Shown in pieces: positions 22,783-33,741 of a stretch of 64,000 bases of DNA. Source of the DNA: Lasiosphaeris hirsuta. Its lineage: Eukaryota > Ascomycota > Sordariomycetes > Sordariales > Lasiosphaeriaceae. Numbering within the stretch: position 1 is the first letter of the stretch; every line of letters starts with the position of its first letter. The notes beneath the pieces are model-generated. The model saw only the letters and a list, made by a program, of their open reading frames with translations, was not told where the DNA came from and searched no databases. The position numbers and the translations under genes are program-made. Where the stretch lies: NCBI GenBank assembly GCA_030549175.1, contig JAUKUA010000001.1:6572001-6636000 (forward strand), given 5' to 3'.

Positions 22783-23693
22783 ATGGAGTCTCAAGAACAC
22801 ACACCGGCTAGCAGCATTTACACGGCTAGCCATGAAGCTGAACAAACTCCATGCAAGACCACTCCCCATCGCCCGGCGGGGGTCTGGTCATATCTCAACG
22901 AGAGCGTCCGCCCTTCAGGCTTCGCCGAATTCCAACTCATACTCTTGACCTTCTGCGTCGGCCTGCAAGGTAAGTCTCGCCCCCTATGACATCACCTCGG
23001 TGTAAGTTACAGAAGTTGCATATATGCTAACCCTATCCAGACGCCATCTCGTTTCCCGACTTCCACTGCTTCGCTTCCAACCAGACCGGTAATACCGTGT
23101 TCCTCATCCTCGCCATCGTCCTCCCCGAAATGAACGGCGAAATGTTCATCACCGCCAACATTGGCGTCTCCCTCGGCCTCTTTCTCGGCTCCGCCTGGTT
23201 GACGGGCCAAATTGGTCACCTCGTAGGCCCGCGTCGCCGCCTCTGGCTGATCTTCTGCAACCTCGTCCAAACCGCTCTTGTCTTTGGCGCTGCCGCCCTG
23301 CAGTACACAGGGAAACATAAAGTCGTCGAGTTGACCGGGGCGCGGACCCTCATTAGCATTGGGCTGCTGGCGTCCGCTGCAGGCAGCCAAGTAGTGCTTT
23401 CGAGGGCGCTGGAGATGACCGAGATTAGCACGGCGATGGCGACGGCGGCCTGGCTGGATTTGGTTATTGATCCCAAGCTGTGTGCGCTCAACAACCGGCC
23501 AAGGAATCGCCGCGTGGCGTTTCTTGCGTCCCTGGTCCTGGGCACGATGGCCGGCGCGTTTGTGTATAAGACGATAGGGTCACCGGCGGCGGTGGCGATT
23601 TCTGGAGCCGGGAAATTGCTGGTAACGAGCATGTTCTTTTTCAACGGGGCAGATGTGAAGAGGGCGGAGGAAGCGGAGAAAGAGGTTGTTTGA
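22783..23693 (+). CDS. DUF1275 (YoaK-like) membrane protein, 279 aa
   Basis: Exons are 22783-22969 and 23041-23693. The 71-nt intron has GTAAGT, a branch GCTAAC and CCAG, and the joined frame is 280 codons. After a 45-residue polar N-terminus come several hydrophobic segments: FQLILLTFCVGLQDAISF, then ASNQTGNTVFLILAIVLPEM, ISLG-type helices and a final LVTSMFFF. DxxSF plus TGNTVF is the hallmark of DUF1275, a family of small integral membrane proteins in bacteria and fungi with no settled function. The start ATG at 22783 has A at -3 (AAAATGG). It is divergent from nrtA and 2.7 kb away. The family call is good; the transport substrate, if any, is unknown. Confidence 0.88.
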
Positions 23694-25290
23694 GACATGG
23701 AGATGGGGTAATGGGTTATGATAGATGATTTGACGACAGGTGTTTGGGAGGGGTGCTGCATTCCAGTGGCAATGCTTGACGCCCCGGATGGGTTTGCTGG
23801 CATTCCAGAGGACGAGTCTGCATTCCAAAGGCGTTCACAGACAAGCATAGACAAGATACTGGTAGCGATATATACGATGCCTGAATGATAGATAGCGACC
23901 GCAATAGAGAGATAGAGTTAGGTAATTACACAGGATAGGAGTTCTTGCCTTTTTATCAGGCGTTTTTAGGTTAAATCGATGCCTTTGATGGCATACGGAG
24001 ATTCCTGGTGTATTTCTAAGAACAATAACTGCATTTTTCTTTGAGACCTCAGTTGACAAAGTTTGAAGGCCTCAAGTATCAGTTGAACAAGCTCGAAGGC
24101 GTCCAAAGAAGATGCTATATATACGTGGAAAATATTTGCAATACTGTGCCACAAAAGTCTGAGGATTCCCTATTTGGAACGTTATGCCCAGCCTTCTTAA
24201 GCAGGTAAGTCTTTCTCTTTTTTATTACTCAAAGGGCTCCGGTCACTAGGTGGCCTAAAACACTACATTTTACTCTATACTTCCAAGGTCGCGTTGCCGG
24301 ATTGGCGCCGCGTGCGGCCTGGGGAGTCTCTAGCCTGCATCATTTAGCTCTCGCAAACTTCAAGTTTGATAAGCTCAAATTGCAACCCGCGCACATCATC
24401 TCTGCCTGTCTACGAACGACGTTTCCCAACGACTCGATCGTTGAATTGTCAATTTATCCCTTATCTTTGTTCTCGTCCTTGTTCGTCCCGCCTTTCAAAG
24501 ATTTGGCTGGCTCCGATGATAGGGATGACTCCGAGTCCTCGATCAATGCTTTGGACGAGATTCGTCCGTCCAAAAAGGGCCGAGCTTTGCCCGCGACTGG
24601 CCGTGAAGACTTTGCCGGAAGATATATATGCAATGACCTTCAACACTAATAGTTGGGTGTTTGCTTGATATGCATGGTAGTTGCTGCTGACTTATACATT
24701 TACTACCAAAGTTTGATTCTCATAGGGGAAAATCAGTGTTTTGCCATTGGCTGACAGCGCCTTCAATTACACTATTCCAAGCTCCCTTATTTATGACCGA
24801 CTAATAGTTGAAATTTGGTCATTTCGCTCAGCATCATGGCCTTTTGGAAAATGTTGGCAACTTGGCGCCAATATTTTGATGCCATGGCTGGCTGGCGCAG
24901 TGGCCGTGTCTTGTGGGGCAGGCATAGGGAAGGAACCGGCGAGTTCCGGCAACAGCTCTTCTGTGACACACAGGCCAGCCACAGTGAGGGAGATGATCTT
25001 CGTAACGTAAAGTGGTAGATGGCAAGGGAGGTGCTGATGTAGGGAGATGGAACGACGTCACGGAAGATAACAGACGATACTTCGTAGTTGTAAGTCAATG
25101 AGAAACAGAAGGGTTCATAAGGTTGTATTACCCCTCAGCTTCACTGAAGTTTAACTGATAATCTTTCTAGGTCTGTTTTCTAAATAGGACTGGGGAGCTT
25201 CTTCCTCTCGAGGATCCGTCACGGGGCCCTCGTCTCTTTTATAAAGGCTATGTACAATATATAAGAATACTAAGATACATGAAGATCCTT

Positions 25291-25329
25291 CCTTAGCCGC
25301 CCGTCAGCCCGGGGCCTTAGCCGCCCGTC
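25291..25329. repeat. 15-bp direct repeat with 9-bp spacer
   Basis: CCTTAGCCGCCCGTC occurs exactly twice, at 25291-25305 and 25315-25329, in a patch with no genes. Confidence 0.9.
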
Positions 25330-25433
25330 TCTCGCACCCTATAAATTAGGGTTCAATCTAAGTGCTGTTGGCCTTCCTTCCAATGGTCCACGGCCGATAT
25401 CAGTACTTACTTCAATATTGTAGTGTTCACTAC

Positions 25434-25451
25434 CGTGAAGGTTCCTTCACG
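25434..25451. repeat. Perfect inverted repeat, 8-bp arms, TT loop
   Basis: CGTGAAGG-TT-CCTTCACG is a perfect hairpin in the same unexplained patch. Confidence 0.9.
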
Positions 25452-26364
25452 TCCTCGGTACTTACGTCGAATGACGACGGTTCCCTTTGTGACTTATGGA
25501 GGCCTCGTTGGGCTTGGCTATAGCCACCTGTCACCACTAAAGCTAGGCTCCGGAGAACGTCAGGGTTTAGGTCTTCCATTAAAGCTACTACGATAGCTAG
25601 GAGGCCTTGTCATTCGAAAGTCCTACTGAAATATCATGTGGGTCTTCTGGCTAACTAATACAGCTCCGACTACGATGCCGAGGTTGAGAGTGGCCGTCCA
25701 TGATAAATCTGAAGTCTGAAGTCTGGTGACATTGCCGATTGCGGGCTAGGTCCACTGGGTAGGCCAACCCGTCTTGTTAGTGATATCCGAGATCCCGGCT
25801 TGAGCCGAGGCCCTGCCCGAGGATCCATTGCCATGTGTGTGTGGTGTCATAGACTGGGACAAAACCGATTGGCTTATGTCCCTGCGCAAACCAATGGGTT
25901 TATTGTGACACTGTAGGCCCTGGTCAAGGAGGTGATACACCTTGTTGACCTTTGGTGAGCTCAGCAGTGTGACATCTTCTGATTTCACCGGTGCGGCCAG
26001 GTTTTGAGTGTGGGGCCGGCCATTAAGTGGGGCCAGAGCTGGCTTGTGCTCAGCCATTCGATTGTTTTATTTTCGGGGCTAGTCAGGAACCAACCTTCCT
26101 TCCCCACACACCCACTTCCACCCACTGTGCCAGAGCACATGACCACGCGTTTCTCGTAACACGAGATCCCAGCTCCCCGCATCCTCCTCGCCAATTGCCA
26201 GAGTTCCCGAATATTCTCAATTCGCAAAATCCCAGCTAAGACTTTTCTCGACTGGCTGTGTCGATTCGAACAACAGCCCTCTATCACTCCTAAATCGATC
26301 ATCTTCAAGCAATTGGAGTGCAGCCATCTCGACCGGCCGCTGCAATCGAGGCAATTCGGCCTCC

Positions 26365-29300
26365 ATGACCCGCCACAACGTCGACCAGCACCTCGGCTGG
26401 TTGCACGCCAGCCCTCCACAACCCGCGACTTTCTACCCGCCGCCGCCCGCCCTTCCTTCTCGAACTCGAACTCGACTAACCGATCGCGAAGACGCCGAGA
26501 CCCGAGAGAACCATCGCGATGACCACCGCGATGCCCTCGCCGCTGCTGCCGCCGCCCTGACTGCTCCAGTTCGCCCAGCTGCCCCTACCTCGCCTTTCCC
26601 ATCTGGCCCCCGCCTGCGACCGCGCTCCCAGTTTGCTTCCTCGACCACAACGTGGCAAGACCTCATACCCTCTGTCGCCTTCTCTGGAGCAAACAAAGCT
26701 TTAGAAGCAGAAGCCCCATTTGTAAGTTGTGTGCTGAAGCCTACTCCTTCCTCAATGCCTTTCACCCCAACAACGTCTTTTGCCCCCCCCCCCCTAATCC
26801 CCTCCCAAAAATACCTTTCGTCTGAAAAACAAGGGATGAAAAACTTAAACCGCAGTTTCACACTACCCGGCGGTATCCTGAGCGGCAACAAAGTCAGTCA
26901 CCGATACAGAAGCCACAGGTTGCACAGCAACGACCAAAGGCGGGGTGAAAGGCCCGAGATTCCGCGAGCAACTTCTGTTCGCGACTTCCCTAGCGCCTGA
27001 AACAACGTCTCGGGACACGCGAGAAGAAGCTCCAACGCCCCCATGAACAGCCCTTATTCGCACCTCTCTAAAGCCTGGATACGCGGTCCGCACCCTCTCA
27101 ACGCGCGTCAAACAGCCTTTAAATATGCCTTCGCAAGTGAGCGAAAAGGCGTCTAGCAATCTTTGATGAGGACCGTTGATAGCAAGTGCTAGGCACACCC
27201 TTGTTCTCTCGTATTTATTTCGACTTTACCACGAAGGGATCTCAAGCTGACTCATTTCTTAGAAAAACACCACTTCACGAAGGCACGAGGGCGGCCAGCT
27301 TGAAGATGCCCAGAAATCTACCACCTCTCGACCAGTCAACACAAGTCGAGAAGGATATGAAGTTACGGCAGACCTGGGGACTTCAAAATTGCAGCGACAG
27401 CAGCATCTTCCGCCGCCGGTGAAAATGTTGCAGGCTAGCGACATGGGCCGCTTGCAGCGTGCATATTCCGAATCACTGGCGGGTGATACGCCTACACCTT
27501 TATTACCCGAAGACGCTGCCCGCCCTAAGCACGGAGATGACTTTGCCGGCCGTTTAAACGCCTCTCCTGGGCATCCAAATGCGTTTCTTAGGCACTCAAA
27601 AGCCTCCCCTGTTCGTTCAAACGCGTATCCTACCGACAAAAACGCCTTCTCGGTAAACGAAAACGCCTTCTTGACGACCGAAAAGGCCCGGCCGGTAGCC
27701 GTGGAGGGCCTCAGCAGGCCAACCGTACACTCGAGCCCGTTCGAAGAAAGCAATCCATTTTCAGAAATGGTTGATTTGACTGAGAGTTCAAGCCCAGGAA
27801 TGGGGTTTGGGGAGGGTGCTCGGTTCTGGCAAGAAGGCTTTGCCGGAAGGCCGGAGCCGCTTATAAAGAGCCCAAAGGCCTGGGACGATGATTTTGGCCC
27901 ATTCCCGGATATTAATACGGTCCGGACTTCCTCCACGCCAAGGCCCATGCATGCTTTTGGCGGGCCTTCTGAGAGCCTGTGCGCCCCTCCCGGTACTTCT
28001 TTCGAGCGCCAACGAGGCTCATTTGAGGTAGTGCCCCGCTCAAGTACTACGGATAGGCGCAAGAGGAAGACCCCATCCTCCCCATCCTCCCCTGAACTAC
28101 CTCTGGCTGCTGCTGCTCAGGGTGAATTTGGCAATAGCTTATATGCCAATAACCAGAAAAGATCCAGGCGGAGCGGTGTCACACTCGATTCCGATGATGA
28201 CATTTTTACATCGCCAGCACAGCAATTGCCACCTTGGTTTGTGCAGTGCTCTCATCAAGGTGTAGCTGGCATGAACTCCACAGAAATGGACATTGACCAG
28301 CCTGCCAGTTCTGTCGAAACGCCATTCAAGGATATGCCGATCCCCGCAAACGATTCACAACAACGGAACAAGTCCATTCTAGACAGGCTTATCGAAAACC
28401 CCATTGTGGCAGAGAGACGCCTTGCCCTGATCAGTCAGAACCTGGCACAAACCCGTGCCGACCTTGCGAGACTTTTTTCTGAAGGAGGCCGGTGCCCAGT
28501 GGACCAGCGTGCTGCACTGCTTAAAACACATGACTCTCTGGAGGAAAGTGAAACGGCCACCCAACGGATTGTGCAAGATCTTGGCAGCTTGACCAAACTG
28601 ATGGCAAAGCATGAGAGACAGTGGGAAATGTTCGCAAGAGACTGTGCGGCATTGATGAGTGCGGATTTGCCGCCCCCTTTGCAGGATAATCCTGATCATC
28701 TCGAGGCTCTGAGAAGTGAGATCGTAGCCCGGAAAGAAACCTTGCTCAGCAATGTTGTCGAAGCCGGCTTCGAGGACCTGGAATTCCTTAAAGATCACAA
28801 CGACTCGCTAGTTGACTCTGAGACCCCAATGTCGCCGAAGAAGACAACTGTTATCCCAGAATACAACTCACAGAATCAGAGTGCTGTTGTGCGGAAACGG
28901 GAGCCTCCAAGCGCTGCGAAAAATGTCATTTCGGTATCACTGGAAACGCCATCTTCCAGTGCACAGGTACAGAAGCCGAGCTTCCAGAGGGTTGTGGATT
29001 CGGCATTTCGTCAGGCGTCACCCAGCCCGTTCTCCCACACCAAGGTTTCGGTGGCACAAGACAGCTCAATGGGTAAGAACCATTTGAACAGAGGGGCAAA
29101 TCCGGTTACCAATTCGAGAGATTACGACTTTTATGACGAGGAAGACGAGTTGCGAGAGTTGGAAAACCCGGTGCCCAAGGCGCAACCAAGGCAACCGAAT
29201 CACCGCAACACCCGCAACACAAGTCCGCCAAAGAGAGGTCCAAATCCGGTTACGGAAGAGGCCGACTACGCCGATGATTTTGGTAGTAGCGACGAGGAAG

Positions 29301-32262
29301 AGCTTCTTGCCGCCATGGACATGGTTGAGAAGCACCGCGTGAGATCTGTCCTGTCGGAGGCCACTGGTAATGCCGGTCCCTGGATCAAGCCCAGACCCGC
29401 GGCAAAACAGGCTGCACCGTCGAGAAAATCCAAGACTAGCAGTTTCCCCCCCGAGCTCATGAAGTTCCCATGGTCGAAGGATGTAGCTAAGGCGCTCAAG
29501 GACCGATTCCGGTTGAGCAGTTTCCGAACCAACCAGCTCCAAGCGATCAATGCAACACTCGCAGGAAAGGACTCTTTCGTCCTGATGCCCACTGGAGGCG
29601 GCAAGTCGCTTTGCTACCAACTCCCAGCACTCATCGCAAGCGGCAAAACCCATGGGATAACTATCGTCATCTCGCCATTGCTCAGTCTCATGCAAGATCA
29701 GGTTCTTCACATGGCAAAGCTAAACATTACAGCAGTGATGCTCAGCGCAAAGGTCCCGATCAACCTTCGCAGCCACATCCTTTCGGTTTGCGAATACGAG
29801 GACCCAGAGCACTACATCCAGATGCTTTATCTCACCCCCGAAATGCTGGCCAAAAGCAGAGCGCTGAACGAGACGCTTGCTAAGCTGCACCGGAAGAAAA
29901 GTCTCGCGCGAATTGTCATCGACGAAGCCCACTGTGTGAGCGAATGGGGTCATGATTTTCGTGAGGACTACAAGGCGCTCGGTGCCATGCGTGAAAGATA
30001 CCCGGGCGTTCCCGTTTTGGCGCTGACGGCAACTGCGACGGAGAACGTCATTGCCGATGTGAAGCACAGTCTGCGTTTAAAGGACTGTCAATTCTTTTCA
30101 CAGGGCTTCGACCGACCGAATCTTTACTACCAACTTGACCCGGTGCCCGAAAGTTTGAGTCGGCACATTGCAGATCTAATCAACGAGAACCACAGTAATG
30201 AGTCGGGGATCGTTTACACCCATACCAAAGGAGGGACTGAAAAGCTTGCAAAGGAGCTTCGTGGCCTCGGGATCAAGGCGGAGCACTACCACGCAGCTAT
30301 CCCGGGTCCAGACAAGGAACGCATCCTCAAGCAATGGCATTCGGGCGAAATCAAGCTCGTTGTTTCGACCACGGCCTTTGGCATGGGTATCGATAAGCCC
30401 GATGTGCGGTACGTTATGCACCACCACATGCCCCAAAACCTAGAGGGCTACTACCAAGAGACGGGCCGAGCTGGTCGAGATGGCCTGCCTTCCTCTTGCT
30501 ATCTTTTCTTTGGCTATTCGGACTACAAAAAACTCCAGGGCCTGATTCGCAGAGATGAGGACCTCGACTGGGAGTCGAAGAAGAGAAAGCTAGAGAGGCT
30601 TGAGCGCGTTATGCACCTTTATGAGGACGTGCATGTCTGTCGCAGAAAGCATCTCCTTGCATACTTTGGAGAAAAGTACGACCCTTCTCTTTGCAAAGGC
30701 GGCTGCGACAACTGTCGGACTGGCAGGACTGGCAGGGCGGTCGAGATGGAAGACTACTCGTATGTTGCCGTGGGGTTGATACGGGTTACGAAGGAGCACA
30801 ACGATGGCATCACAATGTCCAAATTGGCCGATATTGTCTGGGGCAAGGATGCAAAAGCCAGCAAACACCTCCCCGGCTTTGGTGTAGCCAAGCAGCTGAG
30901 GAAATGTGATATCAACAAGATCATTGTTTACCTCGTAAACGAAGGTGCCCTCCGAGAGGAGCACAGAGAGTCGGGGAGGTTTCACCACGACTATCTCCAT
31001 GTAAGCACACTAGACTTTGCTTTCCTTTGTCAAGCATGTGTAGCACAGGCTAACTACCATTGTACCAGCTCTCCACAAAGGCCCAGCAGTTTCTCGCTGG
31101 GAAGATCAAGCTCGAGCTTCCAAAGTTCTTTCAAGGGAACCAAGGACCAAAAAGGAGGACCCAGAAGAGTTCCTCGGCCAACGTGGTCCCATCGACGAAT
31201 GTATCATCTCCGGTCCGCGTTTCGACAAGGAATAAGCGCAAGCCACCCGCCATCCCTGCTATCAACGAGGATTTCGACGACGACGACGACCAGTATGGTG
31301 CTGGTGGCGCCGGCTATGACGGCGATGATATTGACGAGGACGACGCCTTCAATCCTGTGCCTACTCGCCATCGACTGCCTCCCCCCCGTCCACAGAATTA
31401 TCGGAGCCACCACAACGTAGAGGATCTGGGACCCCCTATTACCCGCGATGCCCGCTTGGATGAGGCCGGTATCAACGACATCCACGAAATGATGATCGGT
31501 CACTTTGTTGAGGAGGCAAAACAGCTGGACGAGGAGATCCGAGGCCATTTCCACATCAGGAGGGCCATTTTTAACGAGAAGGAACTCCGCGAGATGGCGA
31601 TCAACTGGACCACGACCGTTGACAGCATGTGCATGATCCGGGGCATCGACAAGAACCTGGTTGACAAGTATGGCGAGCGTTTTGTCCCATTGGTTCAGAA
31701 GTATCAAGTCACGTATCTTAGCATGATGGGGTCCACTGATGCCGATGCCGACGCCGAGGACCAGGACATTATTGATCTCATTTCTGACGACGAGGATGGT
31801 GATGAAACCGACGAAGACCTCTCGGATGAGGAGGACGACGGTGACGATGATGTTGGGCTTGAGGAATCGCCCTACTTTGCGCCCGCTCAGTCCCAGAGCG
31901 TGGATGCCTGGCGCAGACAGCTCAACCAGCTGGAGGCCGAAGCCGCGAAGCAAGCGGAAAGGGAGACGGTAAAAGAAGCTACCAAAGAAGCTGCTAGGGA
32001 GGCGCGCGGGTCAGGGTCGGGGGCAAGGGGGGGCAAGCCGCCCCGTAACGGCAAAAAGTCCAGCCGTCGATCTTCCGGCAGGTTCTCTGGTGGCGGCGGG
32101 GGTGGCCGCGTCTCCAAGCGTCGGTCGGGTGGTGGTGGTGGTGGTGGTGGTGGAGGGTCAAGAGGCCCATCTGGTGGTGGGAACCGGAGCGGTCGTGGTG
32201 GTGGAAGGAGTGGTAATGGAAGGGGCGGCGGGGGGTCAACGATCCCTTTGATGCCCCTTTGA
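26365..32262 (+). CDS. RecQ helicase, Sgs1/BLM/QDE-3 type, about 1762 aa
   Basis: A 3'-5' DNA helicase of homologous recombination and replication-fork repair; the Neurospora member QDE-3 is also needed for quelling. Exons are 26365-26721, 27263-31000 and 31069-32262, all phase 0. It starts MTRHNVDQHLGWLHA, as in filamentous-fungal homologues. Domains: long disordered N-terminus with a seven-residue repeat; helicase with PTGGGKSLCYQLPA (about 894), IDEAHCVSEWGHDF (about 1005) and QETGRAGRDG (about 1182); RQC zinc site with CRRKHLLAYF and CKGGCDNC (about 1245-1270); HRDC (about 1500-1580, IFNEKELREMA); an acidic stretch; and a Gly/Arg/Ser-rich tail. The core is complete. The first intron is 541 nt, long for this genome, and might hide a further exon. 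Confidence 0.93.
27554..27700 (+). repeat. Degenerate 21-bp / 7-residue repeat, seven copies
   Basis: Inside the RecQ N-terminus seven consecutive heptads share the pattern (x)(N/K)A(F/S/Y/R)(L/P/S)xx: LNASPGH, PNAFLRH, SKASPVR, SNAYPTD, KNAFSVN, ENAFLTT, EKARPVA. They are uninterrupted at a 21-nt period. Confidence 0.8.
32130..32156 (+). repeat. GGT/GGN microsatellite coding poly-Gly
   Basis: A near-pure GGT run encodes ten glycines in the RecQ C-terminal tail, set among SGR, RGG and SRG steps. Confidence 0.8.
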
Positions 32263-33741
32263 CGGGCGTCTAACCCCCCAAGGGCGGCATTTTCGGATTG
32301 TAGAGTGTGCATGGTTTGGGAGTTCTCGAGGCCTTATTTTTAGAGCGGCAAGCGTCTTTGCGCGCATTGGCGGGCGTTTTCTCTGGTCTTAAGTGGGGGT
32401 TTTCCTATGCTAAAAGGCCCCCGGTAGACAACTACGGGCCCGGGAGGGCATGGAATGGCGTTTGCAGTTCTCATTTCCTCTTGATACCACGGGAAGCAAG
32501 GCGTTTTTATGAGGACAATGTATGTTTACGAATGGGATGTTGGAGCATTTACTGAAGCAATGAGACCATGGACGTGAAGAATATCCATCCTTGGGAGCAA
32601 GACTCCCCTCCAAGGATACCTCTGATTCTTACTTTCTTCCCGCCTGGTTGATTTCCCCTGTGCTTTGAGGCATTGGTAGGTCCTTTTTGGTGGTGTGAGA
32701 TGTGTTCAGGTGCTTGAGGTCAGTCAGAGATACCCCTTTCTTATCTTTCCAAGTCCGGGCCTACCCGCATCCCTAAGCGTATCGTGTATTCCTTGACTAC
32801 TCACACAGCTAGGACTTTGGTATTAGATGATAGCTTAGCTGCGCCCCTAAAAACGCCGGCGAACGGGATATTATCGGCCGGGATGTAACCATCTGTCGCT
32901 ACATGTGCATCTTCGGAGCGACCTTCGGTTGTTGGTTGATGGTTACCGCTATTCTTCCTCTACAGTCCTAGAGCTGGGCTCTCAACAGACTCTCCATCTG
33001 CGTCCTTCTTTTTTCTCTACCACGCCTCAAGAGCCTAGAAGACAGGGCAAGAGCTGTACACCAGGCATCTTAAGCATTGAGGACTAGACTGGGCCAAACT
33101 AGTAAGAATGGAATTGACTCGAGTTGCAACTCGTTTTCTCACGGCATGGTACGGGGTACTTCTTCGAGATGTCTCGGCACCATGAGTACTTGTACTTGAT
33201 GTCACAAACCAACGTTTCAAGTTCCCAGAAACACCACCACTCAAACACATGGCTTAAGAAACACTACGCCTTAATTTGTATGCTATGGGGTATATGTAAA
33301 CTAGTTTGAGAGTTGGGGGCAACCCCACGGGCTGTCCCACCCATCTCATTCCAAATGGTAACTAGGAGCCCAACAAGAGCTGCCAATTATCCATCCTTCT
33401 TGTTGGTTTTCTGAATAAGCAGGTAAGCAAAAGAAAAATCCTCCATGCAAAAAAAACTTGGGGCGACAGAAGTGATCCAGAGGTTGCGCTCAAGCCAATT
33501 GACAAGGCATAAGACAAAACCCTCCCCTAAAACCCTATTCCTAGTGAAATATGCAATGTAGAATTCAATGGGAAAAAGGGGTGCCGAGAGGCAGAAGCAA
33601 GGTAACCATCATATCATTAATCTTTTCAGTCATGTCCCCGCCCGAGCTAGCTTCAGGCCGGCTCTCCCCAGAAGCCGCTCTCGGAGCAGACTGAGTGCGG
33701 TGCTGAGATAGGCCAGCTGGATTCTTGGTGCGGCAGAGAGT
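32263..33741. other. Convergent intergenic region
   Basis: Between the stop codons of the RecQ gene and the Ser-rich protein gene. Only short frames are present. No gene, tRNA or repeat of note seen. Confidence 0.55.

Larger units (their letters stand above)
23694..26364. other. Gene-free region upstream of the RecQ helicase
   Basis: 2.7 kb without a recognisable gene. The part 25150-25640 is unlike its surroundings. It has a 15-bp direct repeat (25291-25305 and 25315-25329), a perfect 8-bp-arm inverted repeat (25434-25451), repeated GTACTTAC, and TATAAA-like boxes. It may be a decayed long terminal repeat, but no coding part of a transposon is visible. Confidence 0.45.
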
